Source of the DNA: Synergistales bacterium | GTDB lineage: Bacteria > Synergistota > Synergistia > Synergistales > Aminobacteriaceae | Reading direction: 5' to 3' | NCBI GenBank assembly: GCA_025997955.1 | Contig: BNVH01000097.1 | Span: 1 to 11,163, forward strand | Length of the DNA: 11,163 bases | Notes under the pieces: generated by a model | Seen by the model: only the letters and a program-made list of their open reading frames with translations | What the model was told of the DNA's origin: nothing | The model's database searches: none | Translations under genes and position numbers: made by a program | Part shown: positions 1 through 7,488 of the stretch, piece by piece | Position numbering within the stretch: the stretch's first letter is position 1 | Layout: each line of letters begins with the position of its first letter

Positions 1-1776
1 ATAGGAATTGGCTATGTTTCATCAAGTTTGAAGCAAGCCGGTTACAGCGTGCATTGCCTAAATTTGAATTTAGCCTCGGAGTCAGTGGACGCGGCAGTGC
101 GAAACGCGATAGCCGAGTTTGACATAGACATTGTTGCAACAGGAGCTCTCGTTGTGGAATGGAATGCAGTAAAGGAAGTAATAGACGCTGCCAAATCGGC
201 CAAACCCGAAATAATCACCGTTATAGGCGGCTCGCTTGTGACGCACAGCCCGAAAGAGGCAATGACTATAGTCGATAAAGCCGATTACGGGGTTATAGGC
301 GAGGGAGAAATCACAATGTGTGAGCTCGTTGGCGCATTGCAGGATGATACTGACGTTTCGCGTGTGCACGGAATAATATACAGAGTTGGCGATGGTTTCG
401 CAATTACTCCGGCAAGGGATGAATGTGATATCGACTTGCTTCCTTGGCCGGATTATGAGGGGTTCGGCTACGGCGATATGATGAGACGCAATATTACTGG
501 AGTGTGCGCTTCTTTAACAACGAGCCGTTCGTGTCCTTTTTCATGTACTTTCTGCTCGAAATCTGGAGGTAGCAAATACAGACAGCGTTCACTTGAAAAT
601 ATATTCGAGGAGTTAGACTATCTGGTTGATAAATATAGTGTTACGGAAATTAATTTGAACGATGAACTATTTGCTGCAGATACTGAGAGGATATACGCTT
701 TTTGCGACAAAATTCAAAAATATGGCGTGCGTTGGTTTGTGTATTTAAGAATAAGTACCGGTATAACATATGAATTGCTCGAAAGAATGAGGGATGCGAA
801 TTGCGTTGGCGTTCTTTACGGAATTGAGAGCGCGGATGATGAAGTGTTAGCGAGCATGAAAAAGGGAATCACGCATGAGGATATACTCAAAGCCCTTACG
901 CTGACAAAGCAGGCGGGACTTGAAGCCACGGGAAATTTTATATTTGGGGACACAGTCGAAAGCAAAGCTTCTGCAATAAGGACTCTAGAATGGGCAGAGG
1001 CTCATTGTGAGTTACTAAATAACCTCTTCGACATAGCTCCGATTACGTTGTACCCCGGCTCAAAACTTTACAAAGATGCGGTGAAAACGGGTCAAATAAG
1101 TGACACCGTGCAGTTTATAAGGAATAAGTGTCCGCTTGTAAATGTTTCTCGCATGAGCGACGATGAATACTACGAACTGGTAAATGGAGTGTTGCCGCGA
1201 TTCGCGGCCGTTCGAGCCAATAAAAAATCTGTGTGCATTCGGGAGGTTTTAAAAGAAGAACTTCATGCGGATGAAAACACAGGGACATATAGACATAGTT
1301 TTGTTTGCGATTCCTGTGGAGTCAAAAATATTAAGAATATTGAACCTAAAGATGTCGAGCGATATCGCACTGAGTGCTCAGCGTGTGGAAAATCATATCA
1401 ATTCCAGTTGATATATTTAATGCTTCGAATATATGAAGCTGCTATTGAGGATTTTCTGAGGAGAGACAATGTAGCCGTGTGGGGAGCCGGAAATATTCTG
1501 CATGCTATACATATATGTTGCGGGTATTTCAGGGAAAATGACGTGATGATTGTGGATTCAACTCCTCTGAAACAAACAATGGGATTCGAGGGTAAGAGAG
1601 TTTTCCCTCCTTCTACATTGGCGACGAGGGGAGTAGCACAGGTGTTATGTACTGTCGGTCGTGTGAATTTCCCCGACGTAGCACGAGAAATCAGGACAAA
1701 TTACTCAGATGTGCGGGAAATCGTCTGGATACACGATATAGGTCTCGTACGAGAGTTACCCGATGCGATCGAATAA
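1..1776 (+). CDS. B12-binding-type radical SAM protein with zinc ribbon and C-terminal Rossmann-like domain (5' partial)
   Basis: The frame is open from base 1, and the first codons read IGIGYVSSSLKQAGY, typical of the start of a cobalamin-binding domain (usual form: LGxxYLASxLKxxGH). The gene therefore begins upstream, and the TTG at 28 is an internal Leu. Numbering from base 1 (591 residues): a B12-binding-like fold at about 1-135 (VIGGSLVTHSP, YGVIGEGE) without the DxHxxG His motif; a radical SAM core with Cys178-x3-Cys182-x2-Cys185 to bind the [4Fe-4S] cluster and SAM; a zinc-ribbon-like pair CDSC/CSAC (Cys436, 439, 459, 462); and a Rossmann-like domain at about 490-579 starting VAVWGAGN. 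B12 radical SAM enzymes methylate unactivated carbons or rearrange substrates. The substrate here is unknown, though the context suggests a sugar or lipid-linked glycan. The stop codon shares bases with the next gene's ribosome binding site. The family call is secure; the function is inferred. Confidence 0.9.
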   Translation: MGIGYVSSSLKQAGYSVHCLNLNLASESVDAAVRNAIAEFDIDIVATGALVVEWNAVKEVIDAAKSAKPEIITVIGGSLVTHSPKEAMTIVDKADYGVIGEGEITMCELVGALQDDTDVSRVHGIIYRVGDGFAITPARDECDIDLLPWPDYEGFGYGDMMRRNITGVCASLTTSRSCPFSCTFCSKSGGSKYRQRSLENIFEELDYLVDKYSVTEINLNDELFAADTERIYAFCDKIQKYGVRWFVYLRISTGITYELLERMRDANCVGVLYGIESADDEVLASMKKGITHEDILKALTLTKQAGLEATGNFIFGDTVESKASAIRTLEWAEAHCELLNNLFDIAPITLYPGSKLYKDAVKTGQISDTVQFIRNKCPLVNVSRMSDDEYYELVNGVLPRFAAVRANKKSVCIREVLKEELHADENTGTYRHSFVCDSCGVKNIKNIEPKDVERYRTECSACGKSYQFQLIYLMLRIYEAAIEDFLRRDNVAVWGAGNILHAIHICCGYFRENDVMIVDSTPLKQTMGFEGKRVFPPSTLATRGVAQVLCTVGRVNFPDVAREIRTNYSDVREIVWIHDIGLVRELPDAIE

Positions 1777-1783
1777 GGAAGGA
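1775..1783 (+). promoter_or_regulatory. Ribosome binding site of the CBS-methyltransferase gene, overlapping the upstream stop
   Basis: AAGGAAGGA begins inside the TAA stop codon (1774-1776) of the preceding gene and ends 9 bases before the ATG at 1793. It favours 1793 over the upstream in-frame ATG at 1763, which lies inside the previous gene and has no comparable site. The arrangement suggests translational coupling. Confidence 0.7.
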
Positions 1784-1792
1784 CGGTACAAA

Positions 1793-2869
1793 ATGGAAAT
1801 TTACCCTCCTGATTTTGTGGCATATTTTGTTATGCACGAGAATGACAGCTACTACGAGGCAGCATACAAAATATCTCGCCATAATCAATTCCACATCGTT
1901 TTAGTCGTCGATGATTATGGAAAATTGGTTGGAATTATCACGAAAAACGAGCTACGAGGCTATCCAAAGACGGCAGGTGAGGCTTGCAACAGAAAATTCC
2001 CATTTATATACAAGCAACAGGATAGATACGCCATCGCGGCGAAGATGTTCGCCGAGGACATATTCGACGATATACCGATCGTTGATGATGATATGCACCC
2101 AGTAGATATACTATCTCGGTTTCAAGTGTTTATCCGACACGCCACATTCGGTAACTATGTTGCGTGCGACAGACCGCATTACGCAAAACTGGTCGGAGCG
2201 GCGGTGTGGGAAGCTAAAAATAAAGGCTATGACAGTATCAGCGTAATAGAATTCGGCGTGGCAGGCGGCGCTGGTTTGAGGCTAATGGAGTTCTATGCTA
2301 TTGAGTTCGAGCGACTATACGGTGTAAAGGTGGACGTCTACGGCTTCGACAGCGGTGAGGGCTTGTTTGAACCAATAGGCTACAGGAACGCTCCACAGAG
2401 TTGGTCTACCGGATGGTTTCAGTTTGACATCGACAAGGTTCAGCGTACCCTGCGGCGTGCGAAGCTCGTAGTTGGTGATATATGCCAAACATCAAAGAGT
2501 TTTTTGACAGATGACATTGCTCCAATTGGAGCTATTGCCGTGGATGTGGACACATATGACCCAACCGTCGCGATACTGGACATGCTACTCGGCGCCGACA
2601 AGTATTTCCTGCCGCTCGTGTATATGTACTTTGACGACATAATGGCTGATCTTGAATTTCAATGCGAGACATTAGCTATTAAGGATTTTAACGCAAAACA
2701 AAATCTTATGAAGATTTCACCGGAGGGGTGGAATCTGTCACCGCATGGATGTTGGACAAGTAGTAGCGCACTCACAGATAACCCTTATATCTGTTCTGAT
2801 GACAGCGAGGAAATGAAACTAATGAAGACGCTTGTTAGATTTAACCATTCGCGTATTTCATTGAAATGA
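1793..2869 (+). CDS. CBS-pair domain fused to a TylF-like class I SAM methyltransferase
   Basis: 358 residues from the ATG at 1793. Residues about 14-112 look like two CBS motifs: the first contains HIVLVVDDYGKLVGIITKNE, the second DDIPIVDDD followed by DILSRFQVF. CBS pairs usually bind adenosyl ligands (AMP, ATP, SAM). Residues about 150-283 form a Rossmann methyltransferase: motif I VIEFGVAGGAGL (151-162), FDSGEG (185-190), an acidic AVDVDTYDPT strand (249-258) and YFDD (279-282). This resembles the macrocin O-methyltransferase (TylF) group, in which acidic residues bind a divalent metal next to the sugar hydroxyl. I infer a sugar O-methyltransferase whose activity may respond to adenylate or SAM. 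CBS domains in glycan clusters are more often fused to sugar nucleotidyltransferases, so this fusion is unusual. Unlike most of its neighbours, it lacks the shared Rossmann-like module. Confidence 0.82.
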   Translation: MEIYPPDFVAYFVMHENDSYYEAAYKISRHNQFHIVLVVDDYGKLVGIITKNELRGYPKTAGEACNRKFPFIYKQQDRYAIAAKMFAEDIFDDIPIVDDDMHPVDILSRFQVFIRHATFGNYVACDRPHYAKLVGAAVWEAKNKGYDSISVIEFGVAGGAGLRLMEFYAIEFERLYGVKVDVYGFDSGEGLFEPIGYRNAPQSWSTGWFQFDIDKVQRTLRRAKLVVGDICQTSKSFLTDDIAPIGAIAVDVDTYDPTVAILDMLLGADKYFLPLVYMYFDDIMADLEFQCETLAIKDFNAKQNLMKISPEGWNLSPHGCWTSSSALTDNPYICSDDSEEMKLMKTLVRFNHSRISLK

Positions 2870-2897
2870 ACTTTTATTTTACCATGTACAAGTGTGT

Positions 2898-2905
2898 AGA
2901 AGGAG
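2898..2905 (+). promoter_or_regulatory. Ribosome binding site deciding the start of the first radical SAM/SPASM-like gene
   Basis: AGAAGGAG lies 7 bases before the ATG at 2913. The in-frame GTG at 2892 lies upstream of this site and would place it inside the coding sequence, so 2913 is preferred. Confidence 0.75.
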
Positions 2906-2912
2906 CAGGAGA

Positions 2913-4208
2913 ATGAAAATCTTTACCCAAAAATATCCGAGAATGATAGCTGACGAACACGAGGCTCAGGCATGTATAGCGGATTTCAAATCACTGTGTA
3001 ATGGTCGTAATGTTTATCTTTGGGGCGCAAATACCATAGGCAAGCATTTTTTAGAACTTTTCGATGATTTTGGCGTCTCTGTGTCAGCGCTCATTGATCG
3101 CAATGCCGTCAAAATTGGCGACGTGGACGGTATTCCAGTAAGAGAAGCTTCGTTGTTGAAAGAGCTGACCGCTGATGACATACTCATTGCGTCAGCCAAT
3201 CCAGGAAATTTTAAGTCTATGCAGACAGAGCTTGCCAACATAAATCCGGGTTTACACCTTGAGGACGGCGACGGCTTATATTCCACTCTTAAAAGCGCAT
3301 ATTGTACACTTAGGTCAAAAAGTGTGATACTCCCTGTTGGGTTCTGTTGTATTTATTGTTTTAACAATAAACGATTTATTGATTGCGAAACTAAAATCGA
3401 CAACATAAAGAAAAATAAAGAGCATACCGAAACATCGGGCGGAGTTGATATCGGTTTTATTGATGTCTCAATTGGCAATGTATGCAACTTCAATTGCAAA
3501 TATTGCCTTGAAGCGCTTCCTTATATTCCAAAAAATGAGAGAAAGTTTTACGATGCTAAAACAGTTATTTCCGAAATAAAGCAAATTGCATCCGTCGCTA
3601 AGTTTGTAACACATTTGGGTCTTAGTGGTATGGAAACATTTCTCCATCCGAATTTAGCTGAAATCATCTCGGAAGTAAAGAAAATTAGAAATATTGGGGT
3701 AATAGAGGTTGTTTCAAACGGAACTGTAATTCCGTCGCCGAAACTTATCGAACAACTGAGAGACGATTGGGTGTATGTATCCTTTTCAAATTATTCACAA
3801 TGCCTGTCCGAAAAACAAAGCACAAAGATTGAAAATACGTACCAACTATTTATTGATGAAGATATTCCCTTTGCTAAAACTGAAAATGCAACCTGGCTTG
3901 ATATGAACTCATTTGAATTTTGCGACGATAGGGAAGAAACGCTTGTGCATCGTTACAAAAACTGTCCACGTGCAAAAATTGTCAGAGTAAACAATGGAAT
4001 ATTTTACGTGTGTTCACACGAAAGAGCCGGAGTTGTAAGAGGCTTTTTTAAGCCTGAACAAGTAGGAGTCGATATTCGCGGTTTATCCGCCGACGAATTA
4101 AAAGAAAAATTGCGTGAATATATGAGTCGCCCATTTTTGTACGCTTGCAATTATTGTGAGATGCCATTTAGGAACGCAATAGTTCCAGCTGGAGAACAAT
4201 TGGAATGA
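2913..4208 (+). CDS. Rossmann-like domain + radical SAM + SPASM/twitch-like protein, copy A
   Basis: 431 residues. An N-terminal Rossmann-like domain (about 33-120; VYLWGANTIGKHF, ALIDRNAVKIGD, DDILIASANPGN) is followed by a cysteine-bearing linker (Cys131, 146, 149, 158) and a radical SAM core with Cys191-x3-Cys195-x2-Cys198 (NVCNFNCKYC). The SAM-binding GGEP motif is replaced by SGMET (238-242). The C-terminal region has Cys351, Cys367 and CNYC (412, 415), which suggests an auxiliary cluster of SPASM/twitch type, and ends in the motif EMPFRNAIVPAGEQ. Relatives with such domains include peptide maturases and aminocyclitol dehydrogenases such as BtrN. In this cluster, dehydrogenation or epimerisation of a sugar is a reasonable inference, but the substrate is unknown. 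It is paralogous to the protein at 6183-7472. Its stop overlaps the next start by 4 bases. Confidence 0.88.
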   Translation: MKIFTQKYPRMIADEHEAQACIADFKSLCNGRNVYLWGANTIGKHFLELFDDFGVSVSALIDRNAVKIGDVDGIPVREASLLKELTADDILIASANPGNFKSMQTELANINPGLHLEDGDGLYSTLKSAYCTLRSKSVILPVGFCCIYCFNNKRFIDCETKIDNIKKNKEHTETSGGVDIGFIDVSIGNVCNFNCKYCLEALPYIPKNERKFYDAKTVISEIKQIASVAKFVTHLGLSGMETFLHPNLAEIISEVKKIRNIGVIEVVSNGTVIPSPKLIEQLRDDWVYVSFSNYSQCLSEKQSTKIENTYQLFIDEDIPFAKTENATWLDMNSFEFCDDREETLVHRYKNCPRAKIVRVNNGIFYVCSHERAGVVRGFFKPEQVGVDIRGLSADELKEKLREYMSRPFLYACNYCEMPFRNAIVPAGEQLE

Positions 4209-5992
4209 CGGAGTCGCAAATGATATTATTCAAATTCACACACCTGTTGGATAGACTGTCCGGTCAGCATGTCGCCGTCTATGGATTGGGTGGCCATACG
4301 GAGTATGCGTTGTCGCACCTTGCGGATAAGAGTGCGATTGTCGGCCTGATGGACGCTAAACGCGTCGGTGAGACAGTGTTTGGATTGCGTGTGTATGGCG
4401 TTGATGAGATTGTCGGGATTGCTAACGCGATTGTAATTGTCGCAAGGGATGCTGTCATGCGGCTGATTTACGACAGGATAAAACATTTGGAGCAGAACGG
4501 CATTACAATTTTCAATGTTGTTGGCGATAATTTAGCGGAGAAATTCAAAGCAGCGGATAAAGAATACGAGGATAATCCATATTGGGATTCATCACTTGAA
4601 CAACTCAAAGCTACAGTTGCAACTCATGACGTGATTTCGTTCGATATTTTTGACACATTACTGATGCGGCGAATTATCCGCCCTCACGAAGAATTAGGAT
4701 TTGAAACGGAAAAACTGCTTAACGTACCAAGACGCGATATGGTCGAGTGCATGGATTATGCGTTAAGTCTGGGGAAACGCGTATTTATCCTGTCTGATAT
4801 GTATTTTTCGTCGCAACAATTGGGAGAGCTATTGACGCTGAATGGCATATCGGGGTATGAGGAGGTAATTGTTTCGTGTGAATATAATCAAACAAAAGAA
4901 AGCGGTGAATTGTACGAGATATTAAAGTCGAAAGCCGGAAGCGTAAGCATTTTGCATATCGGCGATAATCTACAGGCGGACGTAAAAAACGCGAAAGCTC
5001 ACGGAGTTGATACATTTTTCGTGATGAGCGCGTATGATATGTTGCTCAACTCGCCGATGTATGAACTGTTAAAAGATGTGCTGACGGTTGGCGATAGCCG
5101 AATGATTGGCGAATTCGCGGCGAATGTCTTGAACAGTCCATTTGCCCTGTGTGCAGAGCGTGGACGTGTTTCGATTAATGACATTAGAACTGTCACTTCG
5201 TATTTCGCGCCGATAGTCGGTGAATTTCTGCGGTATCTTGTGCGCGAGTTGAAAGATTACGGAGATGACACGCTTGTGTTGTTCTTGGCCCGAGATGGGT
5301 GGATTATAAAACGGTTGTACGATTGGATGAATGCTGAATTTAGTTTGAATATGCCCAAAAGCATATACTTCCTTGCCTCCCGGATAGCCGTGTCTGACAA
5401 ATATGCCGATTATCGTGGAAACTACTGTAAGTATGCTAAAAAGCTTGGTGTATTTGCCTATGAACGTGTTATCGCGTATGACTTGGCCACGAAAGGCACG
5501 ACAGTCGCTAAGCTTACGGAAAATTTCGGAATACCGATTGAGCTAATCTGTTTTGCGTCGTTTAATATCAACGATAAATTCAGCGGTGGTATGACACATA
5601 GTCTGTTGGGTGATTTTAGCTATTACGACTTGTCCTACAACTTCCTTAGACTATACGAACTGCTTGAGATAATGTCTTTTCCACATAAAACTCAATTCTT
5701 GTGTATTGATAACAATTTGAACGCTGTCTATGCTCCTCAAGAAAGCGAAAACGGCAGAGAATGGGATACAATCGAACTGTTTCAAAATTGCCTTTGTGAG
5801 TCGATTAAATGTTCTGCGCGAATGCCTGATTGGCTTAACCGTAATATCTGCGTCAAAACCGCCGATAACATACTGGGGCTGATTGGTACAAGATACGCGA
5901 CAGCTGGCGAAGCAGTTAAGTCAGCGTTTGTCTTTGATTCTCCGCTCGAAAGCGTGATGCCGACCGCATGGTGGGACAGACTGGTAATGTAG
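4205..5992 (+). CDS. COG5610-like HAD-superfamily protein with N-terminal Rossmann-like domain
   Basis: 595 residues. The start overlaps the previous stop (ATGA), and GGAG at 4191-4194 sits 10 bases upstream; an in-frame ATG at 4220 is a weaker alternative. Residues about 22-107 are the shared Rossmann-like module (VAVYGLGGHTEYAL, IVGLMDAKRVG). The HAD core follows: motif I SFDIFDTLL with nucleophile Asp147 and Thr151, motif II LSDMY (Ser197), motif III Lys231, and motif IV GDNLQAD (Asp254, Asp259). The usual Asp two residues after the nucleophile is Phe149, as seen in haloacid dehalogenase-like and COG5610-type proteins, so ordinary phosphatase activity should not be assumed. The C-terminal half (about 330-595) has LVLFLARDGWIIKRLYD and YFLASRIAV, the accessory region that goes with COG5610 proteins in glycan clusters. 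Its role there is uncertain. Confidence 0.85.
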   Translation: MTESQMILFKFTHLLDRLSGQHVAVYGLGGHTEYALSHLADKSAIVGLMDAKRVGETVFGLRVYGVDEIVGIANAIVIVARDAVMRLIYDRIKHLEQNGITIFNVVGDNLAEKFKAADKEYEDNPYWDSSLEQLKATVATHDVISFDIFDTLLMRRIIRPHEELGFETEKLLNVPRRDMVECMDYALSLGKRVFILSDMYFSSQQLGELLTLNGISGYEEVIVSCEYNQTKESGELYEILKSKAGSVSILHIGDNLQADVKNAKAHGVDTFFVMSAYDMLLNSPMYELLKDVLTVGDSRMIGEFAANVLNSPFALCAERGRVSINDIRTVTSYFAPIVGEFLRYLVRELKDYGDDTLVLFLARDGWIIKRLYDWMNAEFSLNMPKSIYFLASRIAVSDKYADYRGNYCKYAKKLGVFAYERVIAYDLATKGTTVAKLTENFGIPIELICFASFNINDKFSGGMTHSLLGDFSYYDLSYNFLRLYELLEIMSFPHKTQFLCIDNNLNAVYAPQESENGREWDTIELFQNCLCESIKCSARMPDWLNRNICVKTADNILGLIGTRYATAGEAVKSAFVFDSPLESVMPTAWWDRLVM

Positions 5993-6021
5993 AAATATTG
6001 GAAGCTATAAAATAAAATTGA

Positions 6022-6150
6022 GGTACATTAAATCGCTCGGTGTGTAGCTTTTCCTCGCTTGGATTTGGTTTTGCGTGTCTGTCTATGAAGAATGTTACAG
6101 TGGGCAGTCGAGAGGCGATAAGAACGCAGCTTAGTGGATACGGTGTTTAA
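6022..6150 (+). pseudogene. Possible remnant of a Rossmann-module gene
   Basis: This frame runs 42 codons without a stop and ends MKNVTVGSREAIRTQLSGYG(V) followed by TAA. The stretch VTVGSREAIRTQLSGYGV has the form of the last strand and helix of the Rossmann-like module in neighbouring proteins; compare CTVGR...REIRTNYSD in the first gene and VIASGN...YRQLLQSGV in the SGNH gene. No ribosome binding site precedes the ATG at 6085, so it is unlikely to be translated by itself. The match is short and could be chance. Confidence 0.25.
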
Positions 6151-6166
6151 ATTAATATTTTGTTTT

Positions 6167-6175
6167 AAGAAGGGA
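6167..6175 (+). promoter_or_regulatory. Ribosome binding site of the second radical SAM/SPASM-like gene
   Basis: AAGAAGGGA ends 7 bases before the ATG at 6183, supporting that start after the long gap. Confidence 0.65.
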
Positions 6176-6182
6176 TCATAAA

Positions 6183-7472
6183 ATGATTAGTAGTGAACTA
6201 TTTGTCGGTGTGTCACTTGGTGATATAGCGGCAAACCCAGGGATGGCGCTTACTCAAATCCGTGAGCAAATTGGCGAAAGGAAGCTCGTGATTTACGGCG
6301 GAGCGCTGATTGGACGCGTACTGCTGAATTGCCTGCTTAAGATTGACATTGAACCCACATTCATAGTAGACCGTGACGCTCGACGTATCAATAATGTTGA
6401 CGGGTTTGCGTTATCTACGCCAGATGTTCTGCGTAGTTTGCAGGGCAGTGAATATATCATTATTCTTGCGGTTAGCGAGAGAACATCTGCCTATGTATTG
6501 ACTGATTTAGAGAGGCTTGGTGAGGGATTTACCTTATTGCAAAATGGACAGAAAATCGCGGATTGTCTTCAAGTTGCAATATGCTCACTCAACCATAAGC
6601 GAGGCGAGGACGTTAGCCACGCTTATTGCGGTGATTGCAGTATACTAGACAGTATCTGCCCTGTGTTGCGTCTTCGAGCAAAAGATGAAATCGGATATTC
6701 TGAGGATAAAACAAAATCAAAGCGTACTGTTACTATAGGATATTTACTTGGTAATGTGTGTACGCTTGATTGTAAGTTTTGTTTTGAAAGTGTTCCTCTG
6801 TATTGCAAAGACGAGCGTGAATTTGTCAATACGGCGACTGTAATTGATGATATTGAACGTATCGCGGGAGTAAGTGAATGTCTGACGTTTGTTGAATTTA
6901 TCGGCGGCGAGCCATTTCTACACAAAGGGTTACCAGAAATAATCAGCGCATGTTCGGCAATCCCAAATATCGCATATATTCATGTTTTCACGAACGGAAC
7001 TGTCCCACCATCAGATGAGTTGCTTGTAGCCATGAAAAGTTCAAAAGCGTCAGTTTATGTGTCGAATTATACAGGTTTTCTTACAGAAGCTCAATCGGCT
7101 CAGGTGAAGCGCACAAAAAAAATGTTAGCGGACAATGGAATACTTTATATGTACGGTGGAGAGAAGAAATGGTTCGATATGTCAAACTATGAGTCGCATA
7201 ACGAAACCCAACAGGAACTTGAGCATCGATACGCTGAATGTATGACGCATAACTGCAATCGGCTTCACGACGGAATACTTTATGTCTGCCCGCACCACTA
7301 TGCCGGGACAAGACTCGGAAAGATACCGGATGCGAATACTGTCCACATCCACGAATTTGGTGACGCGGAATTAGCTGTTGAGCTTGACAAATTCAAACAG
7401 ATACCATACTCAGAAGCGTGCAGATACTGCGATATGCCGTATAACGCGCCAATTGTTATGGCGGGGGATTAA
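6183..7472 (+). CDS. Rossmann-like domain + radical SAM + SPASM/twitch-like protein, copy B
   Basis: 429 residues, with the same order as the paralogue at 2913-4208. The N-terminal Rossmann-like module spans about 34-122 (LVIYGGALIGRVLL, FIVDRDARRINN). A linker carries Cys134, 149, 152 and 159, and the radical SAM core has Cys193-x3-Cys197-x2-Cys200 (NVCTLDCKFC) and a canonical FIGGEPFLH (239-247) for SAM binding. C-terminal cysteines 353, 358, 369, 413 and 416 (ACRYCDMPY) suggest an auxiliary iron-sulfur cluster. The ending DMPYNAPIVMAG matches the paralogue's ending. The two copies differ along their whole length, so this is an old duplication or separate acquisition of related genes, probably acting at different positions or on different sugars. 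A radical-based oxidation or epimerisation of a glycan precursor is inferred from context only. Confidence 0.88.
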   Translation: MISSELFVGVSLGDIAANPGMALTQIREQIGERKLVIYGGALIGRVLLNCLLKIDIEPTFIVDRDARRINNVDGFALSTPDVLRSLQGSEYIIILAVSERTSAYVLTDLERLGEGFTLLQNGQKIADCLQVAICSLNHKRGEDVSHAYCGDCSILDSICPVLRLRAKDEIGYSEDKTKSKRTVTIGYLLGNVCTLDCKFCFESVPLYCKDEREFVNTATVIDDIERIAGVSECLTFVEFIGGEPFLHKGLPEIISACSAIPNIAYIHVFTNGTVPPSDELLVAMKSSKASVYVSNYTGFLTEAQSAQVKRTKKMLADNGILYMYGGEKKWFDMSNYESHNETQQELEHRYAECMTHNCNRLHDGILYVCPHHYAGTRLGKIPDANTVHIHEFGDAELAVELDKFKQIPYSEACRYCDMPYNAPIVMAGD

Positions 7473-7480
7473 GGAGATGA
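7470..7480 (+). promoter_or_regulatory. Extended Shine-Dalgarno of the FkbM gene, overlapping the upstream stop
   Basis: TAAGGAGATGA matches the full anti-SD complement TAAGGAGGTGA at 10 of 11 bases and contains the TAA stop of the previous gene (7470-7472). It ends 8 bases before the ATG at 7489. The ATG at 7477 lies within this site, so 7489 is the better start. Confidence 0.75.
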
Positions 7481-7488
7481 ACAAAAAT

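Larger units (their letters stand above)
5993..6182 (+). other. 190-base intergenic gap, the only large break in the + strand cluster
   Basis: All other + strand junctions are under about 45 bases or overlap. I see no GC-rich hairpin followed by a T-run. The A+T-rich stretch before the next gene contains TAATAT at 6153-6158 with a poor -35 candidate (TTAGTG, 6131-6136), so an internal promoter is possible but weak. The gap also contains a possible gene remnant, listed separately. Confidence 0.6.

Noticed and set aside
28..30. TTG at 28 as the true start of the first gene
   Set aside because: The frame is open to base 1, and the upstream codons (IGIGYVSSS) belong to the conserved start of a B12-binding-type domain, so the gene is cut by the window edge.
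1647..1904. Open frames of 65-100 residues across gene boundaries and on the opposite strand
   Set aside because: They overlap well-supported genes in other frames, lack ribosome binding sites and show no recognisable domains.
6001..6012. TATAAAAT-like -10 element after the HAD gene
   Set aside because: No acceptable -35 lies 16-18 bases upstream, and A+T-rich words are common in this gap.
7378..7488. An upstream start of the FkbM gene at 7378 or 7477
   Set aside because: 7378 lies well inside the preceding radical SAM gene in another frame, and 7477 lies inside the Shine-Dalgarno itself. The ATG at 7489 has the right spacing.
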